From the NCBI GenBank assembly GCA_028753945.1, contig JAPNXP010000008.1:2542001-2606000 (forward strand): 64,000 nt of DNA, given 5' to 3'. A program made the translations under genes and the position numbers. The notes beneath the pieces are model-generated. The model did not search any database. It was given only the letters and a program-made list of their open reading frames with translations, and was not told the origin of the DNA. Each line of letters starts with the position of its first letter. Position 1 is the stretch's first letter. This stretch comes from Hexactinellida sp. DTS-2022. Lineage: Eukaryota > Porifera > Hexactinellida. Of the stretch, positions 33,660-43,806 are shown in pieces.

Positions 33660-33805
33660 AACTAGTTCAGGGAGTTTTTAAGGTTGAGACCTTGGTGTAA
33701 CTCAATACTGCAGCTGCCGCGGCCGACCCGAATCGTGGTATAACTCCCAAATCTTGGTGCAAAATTTGCAACAAGATCGGCCTCAAGAAAAACTCTGAAC
33801 TAGTT
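33660..33805. mobile_element. hAT-type MITE, 130 bp, duplication AACTAGTT
   Basis: The element at 33668-33797 starts CAGGGAGTTTTTAAGG and ends AAAAACTCTG. AACTAGTT is present at 33660-33667 and 33798-33805. This 8-mer is itself palindromic, which fits hAT target preference. Confidence 0.85.
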
Positions 33806-34094
33806 CAAATTATCCAAAAAACTCAATTTCTTTTAGTAATAAGAAAATAGAGCAAATTCCAAATTAGAAAAAAACACCATTACGCAATGAGTGAGTGAAG
33901 AAACCACTAATAGTAAAGTTCTAGATTAGTAGAGTATCTAAGCATTCAAGAATGAGTGACAGTTCTGGATATACAATACAGTCCTATTGAATAATAAATG
34001 AATATTTAATGGGTTCCTGTAATCCTAGTCTCGACTCAAGAATCTCCACTTGTGGGTCACGAGTCAATCAATGTTGTAAAAACATAACTAAATT

Positions 34095-34255
34095 AAAGGG
34101 GCGTTCAAACGTTACATTATCTAAAGTAAGTAAGACAGGCACTTCATGTGCAACGGTTTTTGAATACGTATTATATAATACTATAGGATGGTCAGTCACA
34201 CATCGGTTAATCCTCTACCATAGGAGCGTTACGTAACGTTCGAACAGCCTCAAAT
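34095..34255. mobile_element. Probable MITE with GTTCAAACGTTAC ends
   Basis: GGGGCGTTCAAACGTTAC at 34098 and, inverted, GTAACGTTCGAACAGCCTC at 34233-34251 form imperfect terminal repeats. The intervening 120 bp are non-coding. Superfamily and target duplication are unclear. Confidence 0.5.
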
Positions 34256-34398
34256 AATTGTTTGTAATCATTAAACCCGTAAAGTAATTTCCAATTGTGT
34301 GTACCTCCAAATGATATAATTTTGGATGAGGTGTAATGAGAAAGTTTTTTTGTTGAGTGTTTCATAAAATATATCCTTATTATAAATAAATATCATAC

Positions 34399-34767
34399 TT
34401 GCATCTGGTCCACCTGATCGACAATCTCTAATTGGTATTGTAGTTCACGCAATAAGAATGGAACATAAATACAAATCGATTTGAATTCTTGTTTAGGATC
34501 AATCTTTGGAAAAATTTCTCCTTGTGAAAAAAGACATAATCTTTCAAGAATTGTATGAAGAGCTTGAAGGTAACGACAGTATACTTTTAAGTTACGTACT
34601 TCAGCAAGATTATTAATATAAGATTCGAAATAATTTTGCTTATACAAAGAAATATGGATACCAAGAGAAGTAAAACAATAGAAAGCATGATCAAGTAATG
34701 GTTCATTTGCGTTTGAATAAATACACTTGTGTAGAATGTCTTCAACTTCCAAAGAATGAGAGAGAAT
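34399..34767 (-). CDS. SMG1: SMG1 exon (N-terminal region)
   Basis: The exon has 123 codons, phase 0 at both ends: acceptor CTGTTTAG before ATTCTC, donor CAA|GTATGA. It encodes SLEVEDILHKCIYSNANEPL, then YCRYLQALHTILERL, and ends LLRELQYQLEIVDQVDQMQ. Joined to VLVSCILVLAKKFPH in the next exon, the end follows the animal SMG1 pattern of SLQSILENVD...CVKCILLVARCYPH. The upstream exons (about 170 residues including the disordered N-terminus in vertebrate SMG1) were not found in the window. They are either beyond the right end or too diverged to see. Confidence 0.82.
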
Positions 34768-35540
34768 CTAAACAGAAAACAGCAAAATCAATAATTAATC
34801 AAAGAGAAGTAAAACCGTTGATAAATCAAAATAAGTATAGTTAAAACAAAAATATTTTTTGATAACAGTTAAAACGAGATTTCAAACTTGGCAAGTGCAA
34901 ATAATGCAGATTTTGAATGTAATTACAAATTACAAAAAAATTAATTATTACAAGAATGGGAAATTATATAAAATTCGTCAAAAAAAGTGCCAAAAAGTAA
35001 TATTTTTGCCCTTGATTGGGCTCCACTCACACACTAATTGTTAGATTACTTCAATGAGCAGGAAAATGATCTTTGCACTATTAAGAAATATACCTGAAAT
35101 TTTGAAAGCAATCCCTAATGAACTATATTACATTCAATTCGGGATATGTCATAAAAACATCTATTGAGAAATGAAGGTTGAAGTTTTTTTATTGTGGCAT
35201 GCATATGTGCTACTAATTTGTCTGTATTACACCCGAATTTAGCATCATTCTACTAGTTAACTTTCATACGAAATACTGAAAATGTATTGAAACAATTATA
35301 GCAAACAAATTACTTGATTTAATAAAAAATTCTATTCATTGATACAAGTCCGCTCTCTTTTTAGACACGCACTGGCCGGCATTTGAAGAAAATTCTTGTC
35401 AAAATTGCGTCCACATAGAACTGAAAGTTCAGTGCGGCAATGTTTTCAACTAGATTGCATAGACTAAATACAAGTACTATCCATATGTGTTGGATTTTTC
35501 AAATAAATAAGCTGTATGTACAAAAATAATTAAAAAGATT
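34768..35540. other. No recognised feature
   Basis: AT-rich upstream intron sequence of SMG1. A 61-codon plus-strand frame (34859-35044) is A-rich and looks non-coding. Confidence 0.4.
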
Positions 35541-35608
35541 GTCAGTCCAGGGGTTCGAACCCATAACCTCAAGATTACATTCTCCGTATGCTATCCACTG
35601 TGCTGTCG
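35541..35608 (-). repeat. tRNA-like SINE head or degenerate tRNA gene
   Basis: On the minus strand the segment has an A-box-like CAGCACAGTGGATAGCAT and, about 30 nt later, a perfect B-box GGTTCGAACCC, followed by a T run after the tRNA-like body. D-arm and T-arm can be drawn; the anticodon arm is poor and there is no discriminator pairing. This fits a tRNA-derived SINE promoter better than a working tRNA. The body and tail of the SINE beyond about 35500 are not defined. Confidence 0.6.
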
Positions 35609-35955
35609 ATACAAATTAGTGATATATAATCAGTTATTAGTATAAATATCCACTATAAAAAACCATCAAGGTAATTAAATGTAAGGAATGTTCACATAAT
35701 TCCCGTTATCATCAAAGGTGACGTCACTAATAATGCATTTTTGAGCTAAGACCTTTTTGATTTTGAAAATTTTGGACTTCCTACAGAATTCCATGGTATA
35801 ATAGCATTATATTTCACAATAATCTCCACTTTCGTTTTAATAGTTAAAAACCGAAATTTTCCGCGGCAAGTATCCTTAACTTTAAAGTTATGATTTTTCT
35901 AAAGATCCATCGTTAGGATTACAAATTACCCATGGAATTGAAATGTGACTCGTGA
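35609..35955. other. No recognised feature
   Basis: AT-rich non-coding sequence between the tRNA-like segment and the tandem repeat at 35960. Confidence 0.35.
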
Positions 35956-35959
35956 GCTT

Positions 35960-36285
35960 ACATGGGTTCAATTCCGATTTAATTCCCTGAATTCCTAATC
36001 TTAATGGGATTCCCTGATTTAATTCCCAGTCGCAGTCTTTCATTTTCGTCAATTCCGAACTTAAGTCCCATTCCCACTCCCTAGTATAGGACTTAATTCC
36101 CAGTCACAGTCTTTCAAATACTGGAATTCAGGGCTTAAGTCCCATTCCCATTCCCTAGGATAGGACTTGATTCCTAATTGCAGTCTTTCAATTTAGGGAT
36201 TAAGGGCTTAAGTCCAATTCAGAATGGGATTGGGATTTTAAATATAAATCTTAATTCCAGTCCGGACTTGAACCCATGTATGCAG
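35960..36285. repeat. Three tandem units of about 75 bp inside inverted ends CATGGGTTCAA
   Basis: Units share 'CAGTCTTTCA', 'GGGCTTAAGTCCCATTCC' and 'TAGGACTTAATTCC' in the same order, three times. The block starts with CATGGGTTCAATTCCG and ends with its inverse CCGGACTTGAACCCATG, so it may be a MITE with internal tandem repeats. No target duplication was matched. Confidence 0.7.
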
Positions 36286-37970
36286 TCGTGAGCATTTAGT
36301 CTCAATATAAAATAATTTTGAGCAGAAGTCAGGTAGACAGTTGGAAATTCAGCACAATGGGCATTTTCAGGGGTGTAATTGGAAACATGAAAACTATGCT
36401 AGATAGACTAAAACTAAATATTATACGAAATTACGAATTGTTATCTTATCGGCGGACTCCGGGAGCTCATATTTAGGATAAAACTCAAAAGGTTTACGTT
36501 GTAAGTGAAAAGTGATCAAATCAGCGGGCAGAATAAGGTTGGGACATCCCATAAATCATTCCAAGTTGACAAAATTCCTGAGGATGACTTAGCAATTTTT
36601 GTTCAAATTTAGACCTTAGTTTTTCGATTATAACTCAAAAATTATTCATTATATGAAATTTTCCTTTTAATCACATATATATTTCACCTATGACAACATT
36701 TCATGTAATTTCAAAACAAAATATTCATTAAAAAAATAATATGATCAACCCTGGAAATTTGGATATTTTGACTTTCTTCTAAACTTTTCAAATTTACGCT
36801 CATTTGATAGAGCAATATTGAATTTATAGCACTGTTAAATATTGTATCAATACATACTTGTTTCGAAGAACAATAGGAATCCAAAGAAGAGTTGTCAAAT
36901 ATTACTCTCTAATGGAATTCCTCTCAAGTTATAACGCAGCTATTATTTTAAGATGAATCAAGCGTCAAGCGTAAACAAAATATCAATTTCAAAGAATTCT
37001 TAGTTCTATTATATGCAATGTTTCATATAATGTAGAATGTAGAAAAGGATGATAAATTATATATCGAAAATTCACATTTTATTTAACCCTATTTTGGAAT
37101 TCAATTTTCTGTCTTATCACAACTTTGAGTACTCAGAACTTACTCTGTCGCGCTCTGTCAACTTATCTCGTAAGTTTCCTTTTGTAGCCCTGTTAATTCT
37201 CTATCAGAATAAACAATCACTAATCTTGCCCGAAGTTGACCCAAAATTGTTATATTCAATTTAGATAAGCCAACTTGATAAAAATCGCTCATTTTCGCTT
37301 GTCAAAATATAATATAAAATATTGTGGTTCTTTAAGTGACTTTTCAGGGTTCTCGAAATCTGACAATGTCGTCATAACTTGTCGAGGTGTGAGAAATTTT
37401 GAGTGAAAACCTCAAATTGTTGACGGGTGCCAAAAGTTACCCCTATATGCCAAAAATCACATTTGGAAACCGGAAACCTAATGCTTTTTCAATTAATATA
37501 ATTGGAGCCTCTCAGACTCAAAGTTAAAAACCCCGAGATCGCGACGTTCCAGTCCTTATCTTAAGGAGTCTATGATACTAACCAATCCCTGGTCCAGAAA
37601 TTTGAGTGAGTGCCATTGCCTTATGTATAGAATGCTATGAGCCGACATATATGCAAATCTCGCCGACATATAAGGAATTCATCTAAAATTGAACAAATTA
37701 GAGGAAAAGTCCCTGGAAGATTGAAAATATATATTCTATTATGGAGGAAAATGATTCTAGCTAGAAGGAAGGGACAAAGAATTTGGAGCGAACCAAAAGC
37801 CTAAACTTTTAAAAGTGAGTATTATGGAGAATTAGAGGATCTGCGAATCAACTCGGCAAAGTCCTTATTTGTCGGCGACAATTGGTTTTACGTCGGCTAG
37901 CCGACATTGTAGGCGGCTGACAAATAAGTATTCTTATTAACGATACTCAATTTTTCACCTAGTAATGAAT
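36286..37970. other. Non-coding stretch with one dispersed repeat block
   Basis: At 37340-37400 the block GTCGTCATAACTTGTCGAGG matches 24640-24680. At 37605-37930 several GTCGGC/GCCGAC words could pair. No gene was recognised; short frames such as 37049-37264 lack support. Confidence 0.4.
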
Positions 37971-38234
37971 TCAATAGAGCAATTCGTCGATGCTCTCCAT
38001 AAACTTGGCTATAATAGCTTCAATACCGTGAGAGATGCTTTGAACAAAGGAGACAAACATAAGCCAAAATCTGTCTGTCAATAACTCTTTTTGGGAAAAA
38101 CATGCTGCTAAGCGGGATTCTCTCACCTGAAAATGGAGATTGAATAGAGGAACCTTCAGCATCTCATAAAACAAATGATCAGTACGCGTAAGTCTCCCAT
38201 TCCCAATGATGTTTCCCAATTGGCAGTAGAGCAC
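37971..38234 (-). pseudogene. Unassigned 87-codon open frame
   Basis: On the minus strand TTTTCAG precedes VRESRLAACFSQKELLTDRF, then FVSFVQSISHGIEAIIAKFM, and a stop follows. The peptide has normal amino-acid balance and a possible acceptor before VRES, but no donor in frame before the stop. It does not match the missing SMG1 N-terminal exons as far as I can judge. It may be a terminal exon of an unrelated gene or a transposon relic. Confidence 0.3.
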
Positions 38235-38860
38235 ATCAGTACTCAGTTAAAATCTTCTAGCTCTTATCCTGAAAATGTAGAGATCAGTAAGATGTGTTTG
38301 AATTAGTTCGATTTCAATTTTCCTAGTTTACAGCGAGACGTAAAGAATAACAGATTGTAGCATCTAGTTGCGATGACTGCGAACTTTACGATCTGATGTC
38401 TAAGAAAGCTTCTCCTCCCTATATAGGGAGGGCTGATAGCCATTTTTTGGTCATTCACAAACTGTAATAACAGTTAATGGTTAGATGCAGTAAATTTTCA
38501 GCAAAGAGTGTCCGCTTAATAGTGGTGAGTTCATGCTAGTGGATGACAAACTCCACAATCAGTCGAAAAGTTTAGTTACTGTCTAAGGGAGTCAAAGCAA
38601 TGGATTCGACTAATCAGGCGAAATTGTAACTTAGTCGAAACATGTTTTAGCTGAAAAATTAGATGTAGGATGTTAGAGCTACAGTCTGTTAACTCTAATA
38701 GTCCACTTTTCTGATAGTACACTTATTTACTTGTCCAAATCAACTATTAATATATCTGCAATAGTCCTTTATGCTATCTTGTCGAGAAAGTTCAGATACT
38801 TTAATTAAGCTCATTACATGAATCTCTGTTCCTAAAATTGCATCATACCTCTTCTTCTTC
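38235..38860. other. No recognised feature
   Basis: AT-rich sequence with one short hairpin (CTCCCTATATAGGGAG, 38416-38431). Confidence 0.35.
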
Positions 38861-39778
38861 AGATCAACAAGTCCCGGTATTGTCATCTAACGATGAGCAG
38901 CAACCTAAAGTTGATATTAACGCCAATATCCCGTAGTCCAAATTGCTAGTGCCATAATTAGATGACAGTACTCTGGGTAATGAAGTCATAGTTGAACAAT
39001 CCGTCCTTATGGTAGAAATCTGTGGTGAACTTTTGCAAAGTGGAATGGAATGGAAATGTATAAGAAAAATTAATGGAGACTCTGTAGAATTTCTAAAGAT
39101 CGGACCAATTTAATTAGTTCAAAAATCGAGGGAAATTTTGTGTATTCTTCTTTTCATTACAAAAAGGTTAATAAACTTAATACAGTAGATGTCGGATATA
39201 AGCACACCGGTTATAAGAACATATCGGATATAAGCACACTATGTTGGAAAACGGTTGCCATATACCCTGTATAATTTATGTCGGTTATAAGCACATCAAG
39301 TGCAGTTCCCTACGATGTGCTTATAACCGGCATCCACTGTAGGAGTAAACAAAAGAGCTTTTTTTTTTTTAGTTTAAAGATAGATATGAGTTACACTTGT
39401 AATAAAGAAAGAACCGTTAGGTGCAAAATTGGTGATAATATTATTGTGGAATATCTATTGTAGATTATCGAACCTTATCTGACAGCATTTTGATAATGCA
39501 ATTGTGCTCTAAAGAATTTTATCACATTCGCATAGGTTCGAAGTAGCAAGAGGGGTAGCAGATACATCTGTAAATGCTTATTTCTATAATCAATTTGATT
39601 CTGTAGAGAACAGAAACTAAACACTTAATTATGCTAACCCAAGTAAGGCTAGAAGTGTCACAGTTCTACGAAAAGCTAAATGTGATTTGTCTAGTTTACA
39701 GATGTATTCTAATGATAACTGGACAGAGCTAATTAGCTTACAACAATATTATAGAAATAGTGTTAAGGTCTCCATATT
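38861..39778 (+). pseudogene. Unassigned coding remnant interrupted by a MITE and then by MULE-A
   Basis: Plus-strand frames read QQVPVLSSNDEQQPKVDINA and then EVIVEQSVLMVEICGELLQS. Past the MITE at 39183-39339, MSYTCNKERTVRCKIGDN and finally NPSKARSVTVLRKAKCDLSS run up to the duplication beside MULE-A. The composition looks like protein, with a charged linker and several stops. I do not recognise a family; a decayed transposase is the likeliest source. Confidence 0.35.
39181..39341. mobile_element. Tigger/pogo-like MITE, 157 bp, TA-flanked
   Basis: Ends are CAGTAGATGTCGGATATAAG and, inverted, CAGTGGATGCCGGTTATAAG. TA lies at 39181-39182 and 39340-39341. Repeated GGATATAAGCACA words occupy the left part. 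CAGT starts and TA duplications are typical of pogo/Tigger elements. Confidence 0.85.
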
Positions 39779-39848
39779 GGGATACGGACAGTTCGCTACA
39801 CGGACAGTTCGCTACATGGACAGTTCGCCACACGGACAGTTCCGTTCG

Positions 39849-40269
39849 CATATCTGCCAACCTATTTGAATAATATCCCTGTACAGGGCTCCAATTTTCC
39901 CCTGTACATTGGCCAAAATCCCTCAGTACACCTCCCAAAATTTTTCTCGCTCGCTCGTCCAGGGATTTACTACAGACACATATCAAAATTATCACTTTGG
40001 AAAGGAGAAAGCATTGAATTATATACTGTACAGTGAATCCCTGTAAGCTTGAATAAATATATAAACCAGTTAGGCCTTATGTGGTCAATGCAGAATATAC
40101 TATCATCACTGTAGACATTTTTAGGCATTATTTTATTCATAATTAGTATATTAAAAATTTCCTGTATAAACAGGTATAAATGGAATAAATCCCGGTACGC
40201 CTGTACAGAACAGCCAAAATGGTTTAAATACCTGTACTGTACAGGGAATCCCTGTACGGTTGGCACGTA
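39849..40269. mobile_element. MITE of the CTGCCAACC family (full copy)
   Basis: The left end is CATATCTGCCAACCTATTTG. The right end, read inward, is CATACGTGCCAACCGTACAG. Inside are several CCCTGTACAGGG-type palindromes. It inserted in the left terminal repeats of MULE-A. The other copy in this window is the truncated one at 3631-3845. Confidence 0.75.
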
Positions 40270-40791
40270 TGAGTTCGCTACACAGACAGTTTGCTAAATC
40301 GTTGCATAAAATCTATTATTACAAACAGTAATTACTTGTAGCTAAATACGTTACATTTGCTAGTCTAATTAATGCTAAATCTGTAAGCAACTCCTTTCAA
40401 GAATTCGAGCGGCGGTCTATTTAGATACCCCTGTACTAAATTTGTTAGTGCGTCTTCATTGTCCCTATTCTTCAATCGCTTAACGGGTTTTTCTCCACCA
40501 ATATACTTAGCCTGTTTAGCTTCTACTAAACCTTGGTCACGTTTCAGAGCACTAATGAATCTCCATATATTCGGATGGTGGCAGCCAATTGTTGCATTAT
40601 AAGAGCGATGCAGGCTTCGATTGCGTTAGTTGTACGCGGGATTCCAATTGGAGCTTCATGATGGTTATTCCACATCTCAATCGGAAAGAGTTGGGTTACT
40701 TGTCCTCCCCAAGGCAATGTGCGGCCCACATACGTTTGCTCAAAATATAGAGCAAGCTCGGTAGCCTCAGGGATATTAAGCTGCTCAATAA

Positions 40792-41512
40792 CCTGTGGGC
40801 ATAGGTGTAGAATAGGGGGGGGCAGGGGGGGCGTCGCCCCTCCAAGATTTGGCCATGGGGGGGGCGGCCATTACAAAATCCTATCCCGCCCCTCCGTGAA
40901 ATTGTTTGTTCTCTCACCCTTTTACCCCAATATTACGTGCTGATTTTATTCGAAAAACATAATACAGCCTAATTCATGTCTTTGCTGATGTCCGGAGCCG
41001 AACGCTTATCAGACATGCCAATGAATTTAGTATACAGTAATAGTGATAGTAACCAATAAATATTATTCAATTTCTATAATATTCTGATTCGGAATACTCA
41101 GCTCCGTATTATTTATGAATCATGATACCTTCTAAGATGCGCATAATCTATGTATGTTGTTAATTGGTTGAAACCACATATTCATTATCACATCACTGAT
41201 TCAATGTAACAATGTTAATAGTTTATGACAAAATCAAAATTTGTTATCTCAACAAGTTTTATACGTTTTCTTAATATTTAAGCATGCGAGCAGTTAGTGT
41301 TGACCAGTTCTTCCCAGTTTAAATATCAGTTTTGATGTCCGTCCAAATCAATTTGGATAGGACAACACCAAGTTACTTTTACTAACTTATTCTAGGCACA
41401 TACTACCTAAATTTTCCTGGGGGTAGACCGTATACGGTAGACCCCTAATTTTTTCCTCGCTCGCTATCGCCCCTCCATCGCAAAACCATGTTGCTACTCC
41501 AATGCCTGTGGG
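40792..41512. mobile_element. hAT-type non-autonomous element, 705 bp, duplication CCTGTGGG, inside MULE-A
   Basis: The element at 40800-41504 has ends CATAGGTGTAGAATAGG and, inward from the right, CATTGGAGTAGCAACATGG. Exact CCTGTGGG duplications are at 40792-40799 and 41505-41512. GC-rich parts near the left (40810-40900) and an AT-rich body carry no gene. It splits the MULE-A transposase codons between FPQ and VIEQ. Confidence 0.88.
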
Positions 41513-41604
41513 AATAGCTCAGGAACATCAAATGGCGATGCAAACGCTAATGCTGGCAGCATGCGAAGGCGAAGAGCAAGGTCTTCATCTTGCATATAAT
41601 CAGC

Positions 41605-41763
41605 CTGTAGACCAGTGGTTCTCAAACTTTAATGCTCCGTGGCACCCCTACCGAGACCTTCAGTACCCGTGGCCCCCTACCCTTCAATAAAAAGCCTCGT
41701 GGCGAAGGGCTCGTGGCCCCCCAGGGGGGCCACGGGGCCCGGTTGAGAAACGCTGCTGTAGAC
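41605..41763. mobile_element. hAT-Charlie-like MITE, 143 bp, duplication CTGTAGAC, inside MULE-A
   Basis: The element at 41613-41755 starts CAGTGGTTCTCAAACTTT and ends GGTTGAGAAACGCTG. CTGTAGAC lies at 41605-41612 and 41756-41763. The CAGTGGTTCTCAAA start is shared with Charlie-type hAT elements of many animals. Confidence 0.93.
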
Positions 41764-42524
41764 CAACCTCTTGGATCTTGCGCCATATGTTTTGAGTAAG
41801 GTGAAAGAAACATCCTTTCACATTCGTAAGAGGCCACTCCAACTCAAAACTATTAATTGCTGCCAATTCAAAGTCCATGATCATGTGTTGGCTGAGCTGT
41901 TGGACAAAGAAGGTGGATTTGTTCCCACATCTTGATATAGGTTGCTTCTGTCTTGGTAGGTAGAAGAACAAAGAGGCTCGGTAGAAGGTGTCCGTCTTGA
42001 AGAGGATTAGGACCACCACGAAGTCCATGTATAGTGTAGACTTGGGAAAAAAGCGAGGGAGCGATTTTGAATGTTCCATCTGCCAACCATATATGAGAGG
42101 CATTCAGCATCTCGACATTGCGCTGAGTCCCGAAAAAGATTATACGCTGAGTATTAGGTCCAGAATCATAGAGTAGGAAGTTCTCTCCCTTTGCCGTCAT
42201 CTGATAAACTTGTGGAATGACTAATTCATCAAGGCTCTCAGGTTGGATTGGTGCTGCATCTATAGTGTGTCTCTCGCGTCTGATAGTGCGTTTTAAACTA
42301 TCAAGCTTTGGAGCTTTATGACAGTTGATTCAGTTGCTGTATCTAAGTTATCCCCAATAATGTGGTGAGTGGTATCATTTGTGTCTCGAGCTTTTCTCTT
42401 CACTCCCGCCTTCAGTACAATACACTCAATTTGCTGCTCGTCCGGTTCATGCAGATGTTCACCTGTTCGTTTCACAATTTCCATACCATTGGTGTGAACT
42501 CTGGCCTTACATAATCCTACCACA

Positions 42525-42655
42525 ACAATTTCGGCTGATCAGGTCAAGCAAGAGTAATAAAGAAAGGTACAAGTTGATAGAAAGTGGCTTTGTTTATGAC
42601 AGACAGAGAATCATAGGAGACACAACTCACTGGCAGGCCATGAACAAGTAATAGA
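42525..42655 (+). pseudogene. Inverted FLYWCH segment of MULE-A
   Basis: The plus strand encodes SNKERYKLIESGFVYDRQRI followed by THWQAMNK, the N-terminal part of a FLYWCH zinc finger (the F.Y...W.C pattern). The rest of this finger (GLCKARVHT) is encoded on the minus strand immediately to the left. A normal MULE would have both on one strand, so the first part has been flipped. Confidence 0.75.
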
Positions 42656-43031
42656 TTTATTGGAAAGTTATTTCCCTTGCTTCTATAACCTAAAACTTCT
42701 TGTTATTGTCAACACAATTGATACTAGAAGTCATGCTCTCGTAACTTCAAAGGCTTTAAAAATTAATTTCTCACATATCAAGTCAGCTGTTTTAAAGTTC
42801 TGAAGATTCAAGATAGAACTAGTTGTTTGATCTTAATTAATCAAAAACATAAATTCCCTTTAATCTCAATTTTTATAGAAACGAGCCTTCTGTCTTGGTA
42901 GCTTGGTGACGGATTACTCACCCCGCCATCCGCTTACATAGTTTATATTTGAAGATAACAACACAAAAATTTCGTAATCAACATTTTTGATTACCTATTA
43001 TAACTTTTGGTGTTGGAATTGGATTTTGAAT

Positions 43032-43256
43032 ATTACAATCAGGGGCGGCGCTAGCGCGCCACCACTGAAGGGGATAAAACGGGCTGAGTATTTCTTTATG
43101 GGGCTGACACAGAATGCTGTTCTTTTGAGCAAATAACCATTTGTACTTAATTTTTTTAATAATCATTAAATAATCATCACACCCACTGTGCTGACAAAAT
43201 TCAGATGGGGCGCTAGCCCCATCTATTCCCATGCTAGCACCGCCACTGATTTCAAT
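43032..43256. mobile_element. hAT-type MITE, 209 bp, near-perfect duplication
   Basis: The element at 43040-43248 has ends CAGGGGCGGCGCTAGC and GCTAGCACCGCCACTG. Flanks ATTACAAT (43032-43039) and ATTTCAAT (43249-43256) agree at 7 of 8. It lies inside the right part of MULE-A. Confidence 0.88.
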
Positions 43257-43806
43257 AGGGCCATGTTCGCAGCAGGGTTATATCCATGTAGCGAACTGTC
43301 CATGTAGCGAACTGTCCGTATCCCCTTCATATTAGAGTCATTAAGTTATATTCATTATTTTTTGAACAAATGGTCCAATGATTTAAAGATAATAGTGGTT
43401 TCAGCTGGATTTTAATTTACAGTTATTGTAGTATTTTTTTCAATTGTGATAGAGATACTCATCTCCATAAGTGTCGGAATATGGTAGATGTAAATTCTGC
43501 AGTTAAAAGTAATTTTTCACTTAAGTTCAGCTCATCTAATAGACAGCATAGGATTTTATATAAATTGAAAATTGAAATTTAAAAAAGATGTGATAAAACT
43601 GTTTTTAGCTAATAATTTTTATATGATAATTATCTCATTATCTCAAAATTTAATCAAGTTATGCATAAATGATGTAGTATTATCAATTAATAACAAGTTA
43701 CCTATCCCGGATAGATCTGAACTAGCCCAGTTGACATAAAATTGATAGTCTTAGAGTTATGGTTCATTTAGGAAATATACATATCACTGGCAACCGAGGA
43801 AAGTGT

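Larger units (their letters stand above)
18040..34398 (-). other. SMG1 intron, about 16.4 kb, with nested transposons
   Basis: The intron is bounded by the donor GTATGA (34398) and the acceptor TATTTAG (18046-18040). Where no other entry applies (19005-20639, 24240-24350, 24770-26027, 32800-33040, 33806-34090), I see only AT-rich DNA without a recognisable gene or element. Confidence 0.8.
40365..42523 (-). pseudogene. MULE-A transposase (FLYWCH-type), near complete but interrupted
   Basis: On the minus strand the frame begins GLCKARVHTNGMEIVKRTGE, the end of a FLYWCH zinc finger. KGENFLLYDSGPNTQRIIFF and the catalytic region follow: IWLADGTFKIAPSLF (first Asp), LPSLFVLLPTKTEATY, IMDFELAAINSFE (second Asp) and GCFFHLTQNIWRKI. 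After a MITE (41613-41755) YMQDEDLALRLRMLPALAF continues. After a second insertion (40800-41504) it resumes with QVIEQLNIPEATELALYFEQ, FPIEMWNNHHEAP and RTTNAIEA (Glu). A one-base loss then shifts into HRSYNATIGCHHPNIWRFIS and on to the stop at 40365. Removing the insertions and one copy of each duplication restores continuity exactly. Damage is slight otherwise, so MULE-A is fairly young. Confidence 0.9.
39770..43333 (-). mobile_element. Mutator-like element MULE-A, 3546 bp, 9-bp target duplication
   Basis: The element at 39779-43324 has ends GGGATACGGACAGTTCGCTA on the left and the same inward on the right, each carrying 2-4 tandem copies of a GGACAGTTCGCTACA unit. Flanks CTCCATATT (39770-39778) and CTTCATATT (43325-43333) agree at 8 of 9 bases; 9-bp duplications are the Mutator hallmark. 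It holds a FLYWCH-MULE transposase gene on the minus strand, two nested hAT-type insertions, a MITE near each end, and a local inversion of the FLYWCH segment. Confidence 0.9.

Noticed and set aside
37971-38234. Missing N-terminal SMG1 exon
   Set aside because: The sequence does not resemble the expected region and lacks an in-frame donor before its stop.
38416-38431. Hairpin CTCCCTATATAGGGAG as a terminator
   Set aside because: Rho-independent terminators do not apply in this eukaryotic context, and no gene ends there.
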